Both the position numbers and the translations under genes were made by a program. DNA of 17,432 nt from Hyphomicrobiales bacterium. Its GTDB lineage: Bacteria > Pseudomonadota > Alphaproteobacteria > Rhizobiales > CAYWUX01. The notes under the pieces are model-generated. The model ran no database searches. It had not been told where the DNA came from and worked only from the letters and a program-made list of their open reading frames with translations. The stretch is taken from NCBI GenBank assembly GCA_028279265.1, contig JANQOC010000180.1, forward strand, positions 1 to 17,432. The letters are read 5' to 3'. Within the stretch, counting starts at the first letter, position 1. Each line of letters opens with the position of its first letter. Positions 8,177-15,499 of this stretch are shown one piece after another.

Positions 8177-9601
8177 ATGACCCAACAATTCATGGCCTCA
8201 GTGCCGGTTTCAAAGTCGATGTCTCTTTTGTCGAAATTGGCGTGGAAAAAACATCTGGCGGGCGGTCTCGCATTTGCCGTCGCCGTCTCTGCCATTGCGC
8301 CTGCTGACCTTTCAGCGCGCGGCCTCATCCGCGATGCGGAAACGGAATCCCTGATCAGGGATTATGCGAAACCGATATTTCGCGTTGCCGGACTGGGACA
8401 GCAGAATATTCGCATTCATATTGTGAATGATCGCAACTTCAACGCCTTTGTCGTTGATGGCCGTAATATGTTTATTCATTCGGAGACTTTGAAACAGTCC
8501 AAGACACCTAATCAGCTGATCGGCGTTATCGCCCACGAAACCGGTCATATTGCCGGCGGTCACCTGTCTCGCCTGAGACGCACTATTGCCAAGGCCCAAT
8601 CCGCTTCGCTTATGTTGCAGATTCTGGGTATTGCCGCGTTTGTTGCGGGCGCGGCAACTGGCGGCGCGGCGGGCGGCAGTGCCGGAGCCGCTGTGATGTC
8701 CGGCGGTCAGTCGCTTACCCAGCGCGCGGTTCTGGCTTATCAGCGCGCCGAAGAGTCGGCAGCGGACCAGGCCGCCGTTCGATATCTCAATGCGACCAAG
8801 CAATCTTCCCGGGGCATGCTTGAAACCTTCTCATATTTTGTCGACCAGGGTTTTGCGTCTCTCAAATATGTCGACCCTTATGTCCAGAGCCACCCAATGC
8901 CGCAGCAGCGCATTATCCAGCTCCGTGAACTCGCTAGGAGAAGCCCCTACTACGACAAGGCAGACAATCAAGACTGGGCATTTCGTCACGAGTTAATGCG
9001 CGCCAAACTCAGCGGCTTTCTTGAATCCCCGCGTACCGTTTACACAAAATATCCGCCTTCCGACAAATCCATGCCGGCGCGCTATGCCCGCGCGGTCGTG
9101 CTCTTCCGCAGGGAAAAGAATCTCAAGGCTTTTCAGCGGGAGATCGATCAGCTCATTCGAATGGACCCCGGCAATCCCTATTTCTACGAACTCAAAGGTC
9201 AGTTCCTTCTGGAAGCGGGGCAGGCCTCCCGCGCTGTGCCGCCCCTCCGCAATGCGGTTAAGCTCGCTCCCAATTCGGGTCTCATTCGCATTTTGCTTGC
9301 CCATGCCCTGCTCACGGCCAATCAGCCTCGCCTCATAGATGAAGCGGTTACCCAATTAAGGCGAGCCATCGTACGTGAAAATACGAGCCCGGAAGGTTAC
9401 CGGCTTCTCGCCATGGCCTATGGCCGAAAAGGCTTGACCGGACAGGCCTCCCTGGCCTCGGCTTACCAATATCTCTACCAGGGCAAGCTGAAGTTCGCCA
9501 AAGAGCAGGCCAAGCGGGCGCAGACAAAATTTCGCGAAGGCACACCGAATTGGATTAAGGCCGACGACATACTCAAATTCCAGCCGCCGAAACTTCGCTG
9601 A
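8177..9601 (+). CDS. bepA: M48 family metalloprotease with TPR domain (BepA-like)
   Basis: Probable periplasmic zinc metalloprotease/chaperone of the BepA (YfgC) type, which in E. coli helps assemble or degrade outer-membrane proteins such as LptD. Length is 474 aa, close to E. coli BepA. Residues about 20-46 form a signal peptide (KKHLAGGLAFAVAVSAI). The protease domain carries HETGH (H120, E121, H124), with E193 in RAEESAAD as the likely third zinc ligand. A hydrophobic Gly/Ala-rich helix (about 144-176) sits between them, as in the family. TPR-like helices fill about 280-450. Start is uncertain: ATGs at 8177, 8192 and 8219 are in frame and none has a strong ribosome-binding site; 8219 (MSLLSKLAWKK) gives the most typical signal peptide. 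It is followed 54 bp later by a thiol oxidoreductase gene, probably co-transcribed. The gene symbol is by family similarity. Confidence 0.9.
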   Translation: MTQQFMASVPVSKSMSLLSKLAWKKHLAGGLAFAVAVSAIAPADLSARGLIRDAETESLIRDYAKPIFRVAGLGQQNIRIHIVNDRNFNAFVVDGRNMFIHSETLKQSKTPNQLIGVIAHETGHIAGGHLSRLRRTIAKAQSASLMLQILGIAAFVAGAATGGAAGGSAGAAVMSGGQSLTQRAVLAYQRAEESAADQAAVRYLNATKQSSRGMLETFSYFVDQGFASLKYVDPYVQSHPMPQQRIIQLRELARRSPYYDKADNQDWAFRHELMRAKLSGFLESPRTVYTKYPPSDKSMPARYARAVVLFRREKNLKAFQREIDQLIRMDPGNPYFYELKGQFLLEAGQASRAVPPLRNAVKLAPNSGLIRILLAHALLTANQPRLIDEAVTQLRRAIVRENTSPEGYRLLAMAYGRKGLTGQASLASAYQYLYQGKLKFAKEQAKRAQTKFREGTPNWIKADDILKFQPPKLR

Positions 9602-9655
9602 TTTCAACACCCCATAACCGAAGAACCGATAGGAACTTTTTTACAGGATACGCAA

Positions 9656-10477
9656 ATGGTCTCAAATACAATCAAAGCTCTTGCCGCGGCTGCCCTTGTC
9701 GGTGTCTTCGTTACCATATTCGTCCTTCTCCAGTCCGGCACCAGCGGCGGTCAGAACAATGCCGCGGACACCGGCAAAACAATGGTTGGTGCCGAACTTG
9801 ACCGCTCTCAGATCGAGACAATTGTCAAAGAGTATATTCAGAAAAATCCCCGACTGATCGGTGACGCGCTGTTGGAACTTCAGAGAATCGAAGCCGAGGA
9901 AGAGGAAAAACGCGCCCGTGTCGCCATCACCTCAAATTTCGAGAAACTGGCCTATTCCGATTACGCCTACATAGCCGGTAATCCAAAAGGGGATGTCACG
10001 GTTGTGGAATTCTTCGATTACAATTGCGGCTTCTGCAAACGCGCATTCGCCGACATGGCCAAACTCATCGAGAATGACAAAAATGTGCGTGTCGTCTTCA
10101 AGGAATTTCCCATATTTGGAAAACAATCGGAAGACGCTGCGCGGGCGGCCCTGGCATCCGTCGAACAAGGCAAATATTTTGAATTTCACCGTCGGCTTCT
10201 GGTTGATCCCGGACGCGCCAACAAAGCCAAATCCCTGAGCATCGCCCGCGATCTTGGCCTTGATGTGGAAAAACTGCAGGCCGATATGAATTCGTCCTTT
10301 GTCAACAAGGCCCTGGAAGAAGCGCAGAAATTGGCCTTTGACCTGCGGATACAGGGCACTCCCCATTACTTGATTGGCACGGACGTCATTCAGGGCGCCC
10401 CGGAAGATCTCTATGATCAGCTGGTCGGCCGTATTGCCCAGGTCCGCAAGGAAGGGTGCGGCCTGCAACGCTGTTAA
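9656..10477 (+). CDS. DsbA-family thiol oxidoreductase, ScsC-like
   Basis: Periplasmic disulfide oxidoreductase or isomerase (273 aa). Residues 5-26 form a hydrophobic signal peptide or membrane anchor. Residues about 46-80 (LDRSQIETIVKEYI, then KNPRLIGDALLELQR) resemble the N-terminal stalk of ScsC-type proteins, which makes trimers in some members. The DsbA-like domain (about 95-262) has the active site C124-G-F-C127 in FFDYNCGFCKRAF and the cis-proline loop T235-P236. The helical insertion lies between them. Unusually the protein ends in GCGLQRC, giving two extra cysteines (C268, C273). The ATG is preceded by AGGA 9 nt upstream. Its position after the BepA-like gene suggests shared work on disulfide-bonded envelope proteins; this is inference. 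No DsbB- or DsbD-like reductase partner is present in the window. Confidence 0.9.
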   Translation: MVSNTIKALAAAALVGVFVTIFVLLQSGTSGGQNNAADTGKTMVGAELDRSQIETIVKEYIQKNPRLIGDALLELQRIEAEEEEKRARVAITSNFEKLAYSDYAYIAGNPKGDVTVVEFFDYNCGFCKRAFADMAKLIENDKNVRVVFKEFPIFGKQSEDAARAALASVEQGKYFEFHRRLLVDPGRANKAKSLSIARDLGLDVEKLQADMNSSFVNKALEEAQKLAFDLRIQGTPHYLIGTDVIQGAPEDLYDQLVGRIAQVRKEGCGLQRC

Positions 10478-10504
10478 CCATAGATTTGTGGAAAACTAGA
10501 CACT

Positions 10505-10532
10505 TTGCACGAGATGACAAAAGCGTTACAAC
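10505..10532 (+). promoter_or_regulatory. Weak promoter candidate for aroQ-accB-accC
   Basis: TTGCAC at 10505-10510 and TACAAC at 10527-10532 are spaced 16 bp apart in the 138-bp gap between the oxidoreductase gene and aroQ. Just downstream, GATTCC (10545-10550) and GGAATC (10555-10560) form a 6-bp hairpin with a CTTG loop in the would-be leader. There is no T-run, so it is not a classical terminator. The match is modest and the cluster may be transcribed from further upstream. Confidence 0.25.
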
Positions 10533-10615
10533 GGGCATGGTAGAGATTCCCTTGGGAATCCACTTTATCCGGAGCAACGTTTACAATAATCACGAAGAAA
10601 GTCGTTATTCTCTGC

Positions 10616-11065
10616 ATGAGCAATCTGATTTATGTGCTGAATGGTCCCAACCTGAACCTGCTAGGAACACGGGAGCCCGGAATATACGGTGACGCGACGC
10701 TTGCTTCTGTTGAAACGGCGTGCCGGGACCGGGCCGGTGAGCTTGGTTTTGAGATCGAATTTTTTCAGTCAAATTCCGAGGGTGCTCTCGTCGACAAGAT
10801 TCACGAAGCGGGCCAGGCCGGAGCTGCCGGACTTATTATCAACGCCGGCGCCTATTCCCATACTTCGATTGCCTTGCTGGACGCTATCCGTGGAACCGGA
10901 CTTCCCTGCGTCGAGGTTCACATTTCAAACATCTTCACACGCGAAAAATTTCGTCACCATACTTATATATCTTTGGTTGCAATTGGCGTTATTTGCGGGC
11001 TTGGCCCGAAGGGGTACACCCTCGCCATAGAAGGCCTGAAGGATCACCTTGACAGGGTTGGATAA
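10616..11065 (+). CDS. aroQ: Type II 3-dehydroquinate dehydratase
   Basis: Third enzyme of the shikimate pathway, converting 3-dehydroquinate to 3-dehydroshikimate by the type II (enolate) mechanism, normally as a dodecamer in the cytoplasm. Length is 149 aa, typical. Landmarks are NGPNLNLLGTREPGIYG (flexible lid, R19 and catalytic Y24), N77 and H82 in NAGAYSHTS, H102 in VEVHISN, R109/R113 in FTREKFRHH, and C-terminal ICGLGPKGYTLAIEGL. Its stop lies only 7 bp before the accB ATG, so an aroQ-accB-accC operon is likely; this neighbourhood is common in Proteobacteria. Confidence 0.97.
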   Translation: MSNLIYVLNGPNLNLLGTREPGIYGDATLASVETACRDRAGELGFEIEFFQSNSEGALVDKIHEAGQAGAAGLIINAGAYSHTSIALLDAIRGTGLPCVEVHISNIFTREKFRHHTYISLVAIGVICGLGPKGYTLAIEGLKDHLDRVG

Positions 11066-11072
11066 ATCGAAA

Positions 11073-11588
11073 ATGAACAAACGTCCAGCAAGCAGAACAA
11101 AAGCAAAAACAACATCGAAGTCGGGCATCGACAAGAGCCTAATTCGGGAGCTTGCGGAGCTCCTCACCGAAACAGACCTCAGTGAAATAGAGATCGAAAA
11201 CGACGATATCCGGGTTCGCGTCGCCCGCACCGCCTCTTCGGTTCCGACTTCCTACGTGGTCGGACATACGGCGGCCGCCGAACCCCGATCCCAGCCTGTC
11301 AGCACCAGTACGGAACCGGACCCTGACCCTGGCGAACGGGACCTGTCCAATCATCCGGGTGCGGTGTCCTCACCGATGGTGGGTACGGCGTATCTGGCAC
11401 CGGAGCCCGGAGCAAATCCCTTTGTCAAGGTCGGCGACACGGTGAACGAAGGTGATACCCTGCTGATTGTCGAAGCGATGAAAACCATGAACCGCATTCC
11501 CGCACCAAAATCCGGCACGGTAGATTCGATCCTCGTTGAAGACGGCCAGCCCGTGGAATTTGGCGAACCGCTTGTGCTGCTGAAATAA
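11073..11588 (+). CDS. accB: Biotin carboxyl carrier protein of acetyl-CoA carboxylase
   Basis: Carries biotin between the biotin carboxylase and carboxyltransferase of acetyl-CoA carboxylase, the first committed step of fatty acid synthesis. Length is 171 aa from the ATG at 11073. A TTG at 11049 extends the frame by 8 codons but would overlap aroQ and is less likely. The N-terminal segment (KSLIRELAELLTETDLSEIEI, then VRVARTAS) is the AccB dimer/AccC-binding region. A Pro/Ser/Thr-rich linker (about 65-92) follows. The C-terminal biotinyl domain contains VEAMKTMN with the biotinylated lysine K137, 34 residues from the end as in the family, and SPMVGTAYLAPEPGANPFVKVGD upstream of it includes the thumb region. 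accC starts 17 bp after its stop. Confidence 0.96.
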   Translation: MNKRPASRTKAKTTSKSGIDKSLIRELAELLTETDLSEIEIENDDIRVRVARTASSVPTSYVVGHTAAAEPRSQPVSTSTEPDPDPGERDLSNHPGAVSSPMVGTAYLAPEPGANPFVKVGDTVNEGDTLLIVEAMKTMNRIPAPKSGTVDSILVEDGQPVEFGEPLVLLK

Positions 11589-11605
11589 AGGGTATCGGGG
11601 ATTTC

Positions 11606-12946
11606 ATGTTCGAGAAAATTCTGATCGCCAATCGTGGAGAGATCGCACTGCGCATCCAGCGAGCCTGCAAGGAGTTGGGTATTTCCACCGTCGCCGTGCA
11701 TTCTACGGCGGATGCCGATGCCATGCATGTGAAGCTCGCCGATGAAAGTGTGTGCATCGGTCCGCCACAAGCCACCGACAGCTATCTGAATATCCCCGCG
11801 ATCCTGTCCGCCTGCGAAATTACAGGTGCCGAAGCTGTACATCCAGGCTACGGATTCCTGTCGGAAAACGCACGCTTCGCGGAGATCCTGACGGAACACG
11901 GCATCACCTTTATCGGCCCCGATGCAGAACATATCCGTCTCATGGGAGATAAGATCCAGGCCAAGGACACCGTGAAAAAACTGGGGATCCCCGTTGTCCC
12001 GGGATCAGACGGTCCTCTGGGTTCGGACGCGGAGGCCCAGAAAATCGCTGACGATATTGGCTATCCGGTTCTCGTCAAGGCGGCGTCCGGCGGCGGTGGG
12101 CGCGGCATGAAGGTGGCTGAAACAGCAAAAGACCTGACCGTGGCCATGGCCACGGCGCGCAGTGAAGCCAAGTCCGCCTTCGGCGACGACACGCTTTATC
12201 TGGAAAAATATCTCGGTCGCCCTCGTCACATAGAGATTCAGGTTCTTGGCGACGGCAAGGGTAATGCCATACATCTGGGCGAGCGGGACTGCTCGCTGCA
12301 ACGCCGACACCAGAAGATTTGGGAAGAGGCTCCTTCTCCAGCCCTGAATATTTCGGAACGGGAGAACATCGGAGAAACCGTTTCCCAGGCGATGCGCGAC
12401 CTGAAATATAAAGGTGTCGGGACTGTTGAATTCCTCTATGAGGATGGCGGCTTTTACTTTATCGAAATGAATACACGACTGCAGGTGGAACATCCGGTAA
12501 CCGAAATGATTACCGGGCTCGACCTGGTTATCGAGCAGATCCAGATTGCTTCAGGATCGTCCCTGCCCCTCACCCAGGACGAGATCCAGTTTGTCGGCCA
12601 TGCGATTGAATGCCGGATCAATGCCGAAAATCCCAAGACTTTCATGCCCTCCCCCGGTAAAATTGCGCATTTTCACGCCCCCGGCGGGCTCGGCGTGCGC
12701 ATTGATTCAGCCGTTTACCAGGGTTATTCGATCCCGCCTTTCTATGACAGCCTGATAGGCAAGCTCATCGTCCACGGCCGCAATCGCAATGAATGCATGA
12801 TGCGCCTGAAACGGGCCTTGGGGGAATGCGTTGTCGACGGCATAGAAACCACGATTCCACTTTTCGTCTCGCTATTGTCGGAACCCGATATAATGAATGG
12901 CGATTACAATATTCACTGGCTTGAAAACTATCTGAAAGAGAGTTAA
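11606..12946 (+). CDS. accC: Biotin carboxylase subunit of acetyl-CoA carboxylase
   Basis: ATP-grasp enzyme that carboxylates the biotin on AccB using bicarbonate and ATP. Length is 446 aa, close to E. coli AccC (449). It begins MFEKILIANRGEIALRI, the standard N-terminus. The VHPGYGFLSEN loop is at about 78-88. ATP-binding lysines are K116 and K158, and the Gly-rich lid is SGGGGRGM (161-168). RDCSLQRRHQK, metal-binding E275 and E287, and the EMNTRLQVEHPVTE signature (287-300) follow, with R337 near the C-terminal domain. GGGG in the short leader is the likely ribosome-binding site. All catalytic landmarks are intact, so the gene should be functional. It is followed by a 52-bp spacer with a hairpin, then aat. 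Confidence 0.98.
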   Translation: MFEKILIANRGEIALRIQRACKELGISTVAVHSTADADAMHVKLADESVCIGPPQATDSYLNIPAILSACEITGAEAVHPGYGFLSENARFAEILTEHGITFIGPDAEHIRLMGDKIQAKDTVKKLGIPVVPGSDGPLGSDAEAQKIADDIGYPVLVKAASGGGGRGMKVAETAKDLTVAMATARSEAKSAFGDDTLYLEKYLGRPRHIEIQVLGDGKGNAIHLGERDCSLQRRHQKIWEEAPSPALNISERENIGETVSQAMRDLKYKGVGTVEFLYEDGGFYFIEMNTRLQVEHPVTEMITGLDLVIEQIQIASGSSLPLTQDEIQFVGHAIECRINAENPKTFMPSPGKIAHFHAPGGLGVRIDSAVYQGYSIPPFYDSLIGKLIVHGRNRNECMMRLKRALGECVVDGIETTIPLFVSLLSEPDIMNGDYNIHWLENYLKES

Positions 12947-12949
12947 CCC

Positions 12950-12969
12950 GGTTGCCTTCTCCGGCAACC
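12950..12969 (+). terminator. Hairpin between accC and aat
   Basis: GGTTGCC (12950-12956) pairs perfectly with GGCAACC (12963-12969) around a TTCTCC loop, 4 bp after the accC stop. A C-rich stretch follows instead of a T-run, so it is more likely an mRNA-processing or stability element, or a partial attenuator, than a full intrinsic terminator. Confidence 0.4.
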
Positions 12970-12998
12970 CCCAGACCCACGACTGAGATTGATTTGCT

Positions 12999-13682
12999 AT
13001 GACAACATTTGATGACATGCTGATCGAAATCACGCCGCAGGTCCTCTTGAAAGCCTACTCTTGCGGAATATTTCCCATGGCGGAGTCCGCGGAGGATCAC
13101 GCCCTTTACTGGATCGATCCCGAGGAACGGGGAATCCTGCCACTCGATCAGGTGCATGTGCCGAAAAGTCTGGCAAAGACCATCAGGCGACAGCCCTTCG
13201 ATATTCGGGTCGATGGAAGTTTCACAGCGGTAATCGACGGGTGCGCCGCCTCGCGTCCCGGCCGTCGCAGTACCTGGATCAATCAGCGCATTCGCGATCT
13301 GTACCAGCAATTATTTAAGCTCGGACACTGCCACACCATCGAGGCCTGGCAGGATGGGAAACTGGTTGGCGGCCTTTACGGGGTTCATCTCGGCGGTGCT
13401 TTCTTCGGTGAAAGCATGTTCTCCACGGCCCGGGATGCGAGCAAGGTCGCCCTCGTCTATCTCGTGGCCCGGCTCAAGCATGGGGGATTCCGGCTACTGG
13501 ACACGCAATTCGTGACCGACCATCTCAAACAGTTCGGCACTGTTGAGGTTGACCGGAAGAATTTTCACCGTCTGTTGGAAGAGGCATTGGAGTTGCGCTC
13601 GGATTTTCTCCGGTTACCCGCCGATGCGTCGCCGGAGACAGTTTTGCAATTGGTCAACCAGACATCAAACACCGGGTGCTGA
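12999..13682 (+). CDS. aat: Leucyl/phenylalanyl-tRNA-protein transferase
   Basis: Adds Leu or Phe from aminoacyl-tRNA to N-terminal Arg/Lys of proteins, marking them for ClpS/ClpAP degradation (bacterial N-end rule). Length is 227 aa, close to E. coli (234). Family motifs are LKAYSCGIFPMAE (19-31), YWIDPEERGILPL (about 40-52), HTIEAWQDGKLVGGLYGV, GAFFGESMFS, ASKVALVYL and LLDTQFVTDHLKQFG. The C-terminal segment FHRLLEEALEL (189-199) and the tail after it are encoded in DNA that also encodes the end of the opposing DUF2155 gene (118-bp overlap). The ribosome-binding site is weak. It follows accC in the same direction. Confidence 0.96.
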   Translation: MTTFDDMLIEITPQVLLKAYSCGIFPMAESAEDHALYWIDPEERGILPLDQVHVPKSLAKTIRRQPFDIRVDGSFTAVIDGCAASRPGRRSTWINQRIRDLYQQLFKLGHCHTIEAWQDGKLVGGLYGVHLGGAFFGESMFSTARDASKVALVYLVARLKHGGFRLLDTQFVTDHLKQFGTVEVDRKNFHRLLEEALELRSDFLRLPADASPETVLQLVNQTSNTGC

Positions 13683-14050
13683 ACAGCATTGATCCCCGGA
13701 CTTTGGGCAAACATCCAGCCGGAAAAGATTTTCTGCTCCTCGCCGCTGAGCTTGATTTCCTGAACTTCCACAAATGCCGATGTCAGAGGCGGCTCCTCGG
13801 GAGGTCGGGTAAAACAGGTGCGCGGGGTGACTTTCAAAGCGCCGAATTTGACCGTTTCGTCAATTCTGACTTCCAGATGCGATATCCTCGCGGTCACCTT
13901 ATCCAGAGCGGCAAATACGGCGACTTCATTGGGAACCTGCTGCGCCTGCGACATATGCAGGGGCCATGACAAAAGGACGCCGGCGAGGACGAGGCTGCAA
14001 AGAGCTCTCTTCTCCGTCCAAATCCAAACTCGTCGGGAAAAACAATTCAT
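13565..14050 (-). CDS. DUF2155 domain-containing secreted protein
   Basis: Exported protein of unknown function, found mainly in Alphaproteobacteria next to the NDUFA12 homologue. Length is 161 aa from the ATG at 14050, preceded by GAGGA; a TTG at 14104 gives a longer frame but an implausible signal peptide. Residues about 14-36 form a signal peptide (RALCSLVLAGVLLSW, then SQAQ). The domain runs from ALDKVTARISHLEV to VFDVWLTNC (about 48-135) with the typical Trp-rich GWMFAQSPG segment (111-119). Mature cysteines C79 and C135 could form a disulfide. The tail (136-161) is polar and probably disordered. The 3' end overlaps aat by 118 bp tail to tail, covering residues about 123-161 and including the conserved VFDVWLTNC. 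No function is claimed. Confidence 0.9.
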   Translation of the reverse strand: MNCFSRRVWIWTEKRALCSLVLAGVLLSWPLHMSQAQQVPNEVAVFAALDKVTARISHLEVRIDETVKFGALKVTPRTCFTRPPEEPPLTSAFVEVQEIKLSGEEQKIFSGWMFAQSPGINAVQHPVFDVWLTNCKTVSGDASAGNRRKSERNSNASSNRR

Positions 14051-14109
14051 CGGCGAGAGGGTCCTCAGGGTTTCGGGTAAATATGTCTGATACGTCAAGC
14101 GCAATCCAT

Positions 14110-14122
14110 AGGTTTGAAACCT
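14110..14122. repeat. 13-bp perfect palindrome upstream of DUF2155 gene
   Basis: AGGTTT-G-AAACCT is a perfect inverted repeat with a single central base, 60 bp upstream of the DUF2155 ATG. It could be an operator for that gene; no promoter pair was identified with confidence. Confidence 0.35.
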
Positions 14123-14310
14123 GACGACAAAAAGACAGCAGGCGGCGTTGAAGTTAACGAAAGCGGTGATGATGTCAAGAAAGTCGGATAAGTTGACTAT
14201 CGCAAATTAACAAAGCCCTTCACCGGCCCATTGAATCCACAGCTTTCTGAAAGGTATGGTCTATATCCCAATGAATGGTGCAAACAAAAGCGAACTGTGA
14301 GTTCTGCAAC

Positions 14311-14745
14311 TCAGAAATCCGTTTCGTGGCTTTTCTTCAGGTCCTTCAGGCCCATACGAATCAATTTTTTCACCGTTTCCAGATTAATATTTTCGAGGTT
14401 TTTCAGATACAGGCACGATTTGCCAAGCTTGTGAGGTCCCAGGGATTTGAGGAGGGTATCATAGTTTTGATATCCCGGCAGAATGTACAATGTGGGACCG
14501 CTTTTCCGCGGGCTGAAACCCGTGGCCATGAATTGCCCCTCATCGCCATTGGCCCGGTAGTAAGTATACTCTCCAAACCCGACAATGGAATCCCCCCACA
14601 TTTTCGGTTTCATGCCTGTGGCCTCTTTGAACAGTTTCAGGAGAGCCTTGCTGTCCTTCCGCAACTGATCGTTTTCGATGCCATTGAGAAATGCCGAAAC
14701 GCTGGCTGAGTTTTTCTTTGTCTTTAGCTCGATTTTCTTAGCCAT
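14311..14745 (-). CDS. DUF1801 domain-containing protein (YdhG-like fold)
   Basis: Small cytoplasmic protein (144 aa) of the DUF1801 family, function unknown; some relatives are annotated as iron-chaperone-like YdhG/frataxin-like proteins, which is not established here. Visible features are SVSAFLNGIENDQLRKDSKALLKLF near the N-terminus, MKPKMWGDSIVGFGEYTYYR (about 46-65), FMATGFSPRKSGPTLYILPGY and a Lys-rich C-terminal helix LETVKKLIRMGLKDLKK. The ATG at 14745 is used; a GTG lies one codon earlier. It sits between the NDUFA12 and DUF2155 genes, which are usually adjacent, so it looks like a later insertion into that neighbourhood. No signal peptide or cysteine motif is seen beyond a single C-terminal Cys. 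Confidence 0.85.
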   Translation of the reverse strand: MAKKIELKTKKNSASVSAFLNGIENDQLRKDSKALLKLFKEATGMKPKMWGDSIVGFGEYTYYRANGDEGQFMATGFSPRKSGPTLYILPGYQNYDTLLKSLGPHKLGKSCLYLKNLENINLETVKKLIRMGLKDLKKSHETDF

Positions 14746-14855
14746 CACAGTCTATCCGGATGTGGTTCGATAATTCTCATGCGCGGATATCATCGCAGTT
14801 TATCTGGTGAAATTATGACGATCACAAAGAGGTTGTCCCTCCACGGACCAGGGTT

Positions 14856-14872
14856 TTCCGGAAATTCCGGAA
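14856..14872. repeat. 17-bp palindrome made of two TTCCGGAA units
   Basis: TTCCGGAA at 14856-14863 is repeated at 14865-14872 with one A between. Each unit is itself a palindrome, so the whole is a double inverted repeat. It lies just after the 3' end of the NDUFA12 gene and about 110 bp before the DUF1801 start. It may be a regulator-binding site for the DUF1801 gene or a short RNA hairpin; there is no adjacent T-run. Confidence 0.4.
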
Positions 14873-14899
14873 CGATATTCTCGGGCGATGAAATTGCAA

Positions 14900-15286
14900 T
14901 TACTTGTTATTCGGTTGCCAGGCTTCGTAGTCCCCGGTCGCCGGAGGCCTCTGACCCGAAGCGAGCGTGCTGCCATCAGGACGGTAGGCGTGAGCTGTTC
15001 CCGTTTGATTGGACTGGTGGGTCTTTTGCCAGCTTCGCGGTTGGTACTTTTCATCCACCGGCGGCACATCCGTAATGTAGTGCATCCAGCCATGCCAGCC
15101 CGGCGGAATGGACGACGCTTCCGAAGTACCGTTATAGATCACGTAACGCCGGTGCCCCTTCTTGTCCCGGTAGTATTTGTTGCCGAATTCGTCTTCTCCG
15201 ACGAATTCCCCGCGGCGCCACAAAGTCAGCCGCATGCCGAATGTATTGCCGCTCCACCAACTGAATATTTCCTTGAACCTTGGCAT
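14900..15286 (-). CDS. NADH:ubiquinone oxidoreductase accessory subunit, NDUFA12 family
   Basis: Alphaproteobacterial homologue of the mitochondrial complex I subunit NDUFA12 (B17.2), which binds the peripheral arm and stabilises the complex. Length is 128 aa from the ATG at 15286; a TTG at 15301 would add 5 residues. The family core is present: FSWWSGNTFGMRLTLWRRG (about 7-25), VGEDEFGNKYYRDK (27-40), RRYVIYNG, then EASSIPPGWHGWMHYITDVPP (about 57-77). The tail from about 78 is Gln/Pro/Gly-rich and variable. No signal peptide is seen, consistent with a cytoplasmic-face subunit. The nuo operon is not in this window; the subunit gene is usually away from it. It is co-directional with the DUF1801 and DUF2155 genes. 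Confidence 0.95.
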   Translation of the reverse strand: MPRFKEIFSWWSGNTFGMRLTLWRRGEFVGEDEFGNKYYRDKKGHRRYVIYNGTSEASSIPPGWHGWMHYITDVPPVDEKYQPRSWQKTHQSNQTGTAHAYRPDGSTLASGQRPPATGDYEAWQPNNK

Positions 15287-15499
15287 AACCCGTTCTTTCA
15301 ATTTCGGCTCTCAAAGAAGCCATGCAGAAGGAATCCGAGACATTTTTTCGTGACTATGCCTTTCTGGAAGGGACCTGTCTACCCCCTGCCTTTTGCCCGT
15401 CTTTTGATCAATCAGGCTGGTGGTGAATCTCAATCTGAGGGTTAGAGTTCCTGAAGATTGAAGCGGGGAGAATTGATTTTGGACCGGCTTGTCCTAGGG

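Noticed and set aside
14051..14104. N-terminal extension of the DUF2155 protein from a TTG start
   Set aside because: It would place 18 extra residues before the signal peptide; the ATG at 14050 has a GAGGA upstream and gives a normal signal peptide.
14888..15445. 185-codon plus-strand frame opposite the NDUFA12 gene
   Set aside because: The minus-strand frame has unmistakable NDUFA12 motifs; the plus frame has none and is Arg/Pro-rich.
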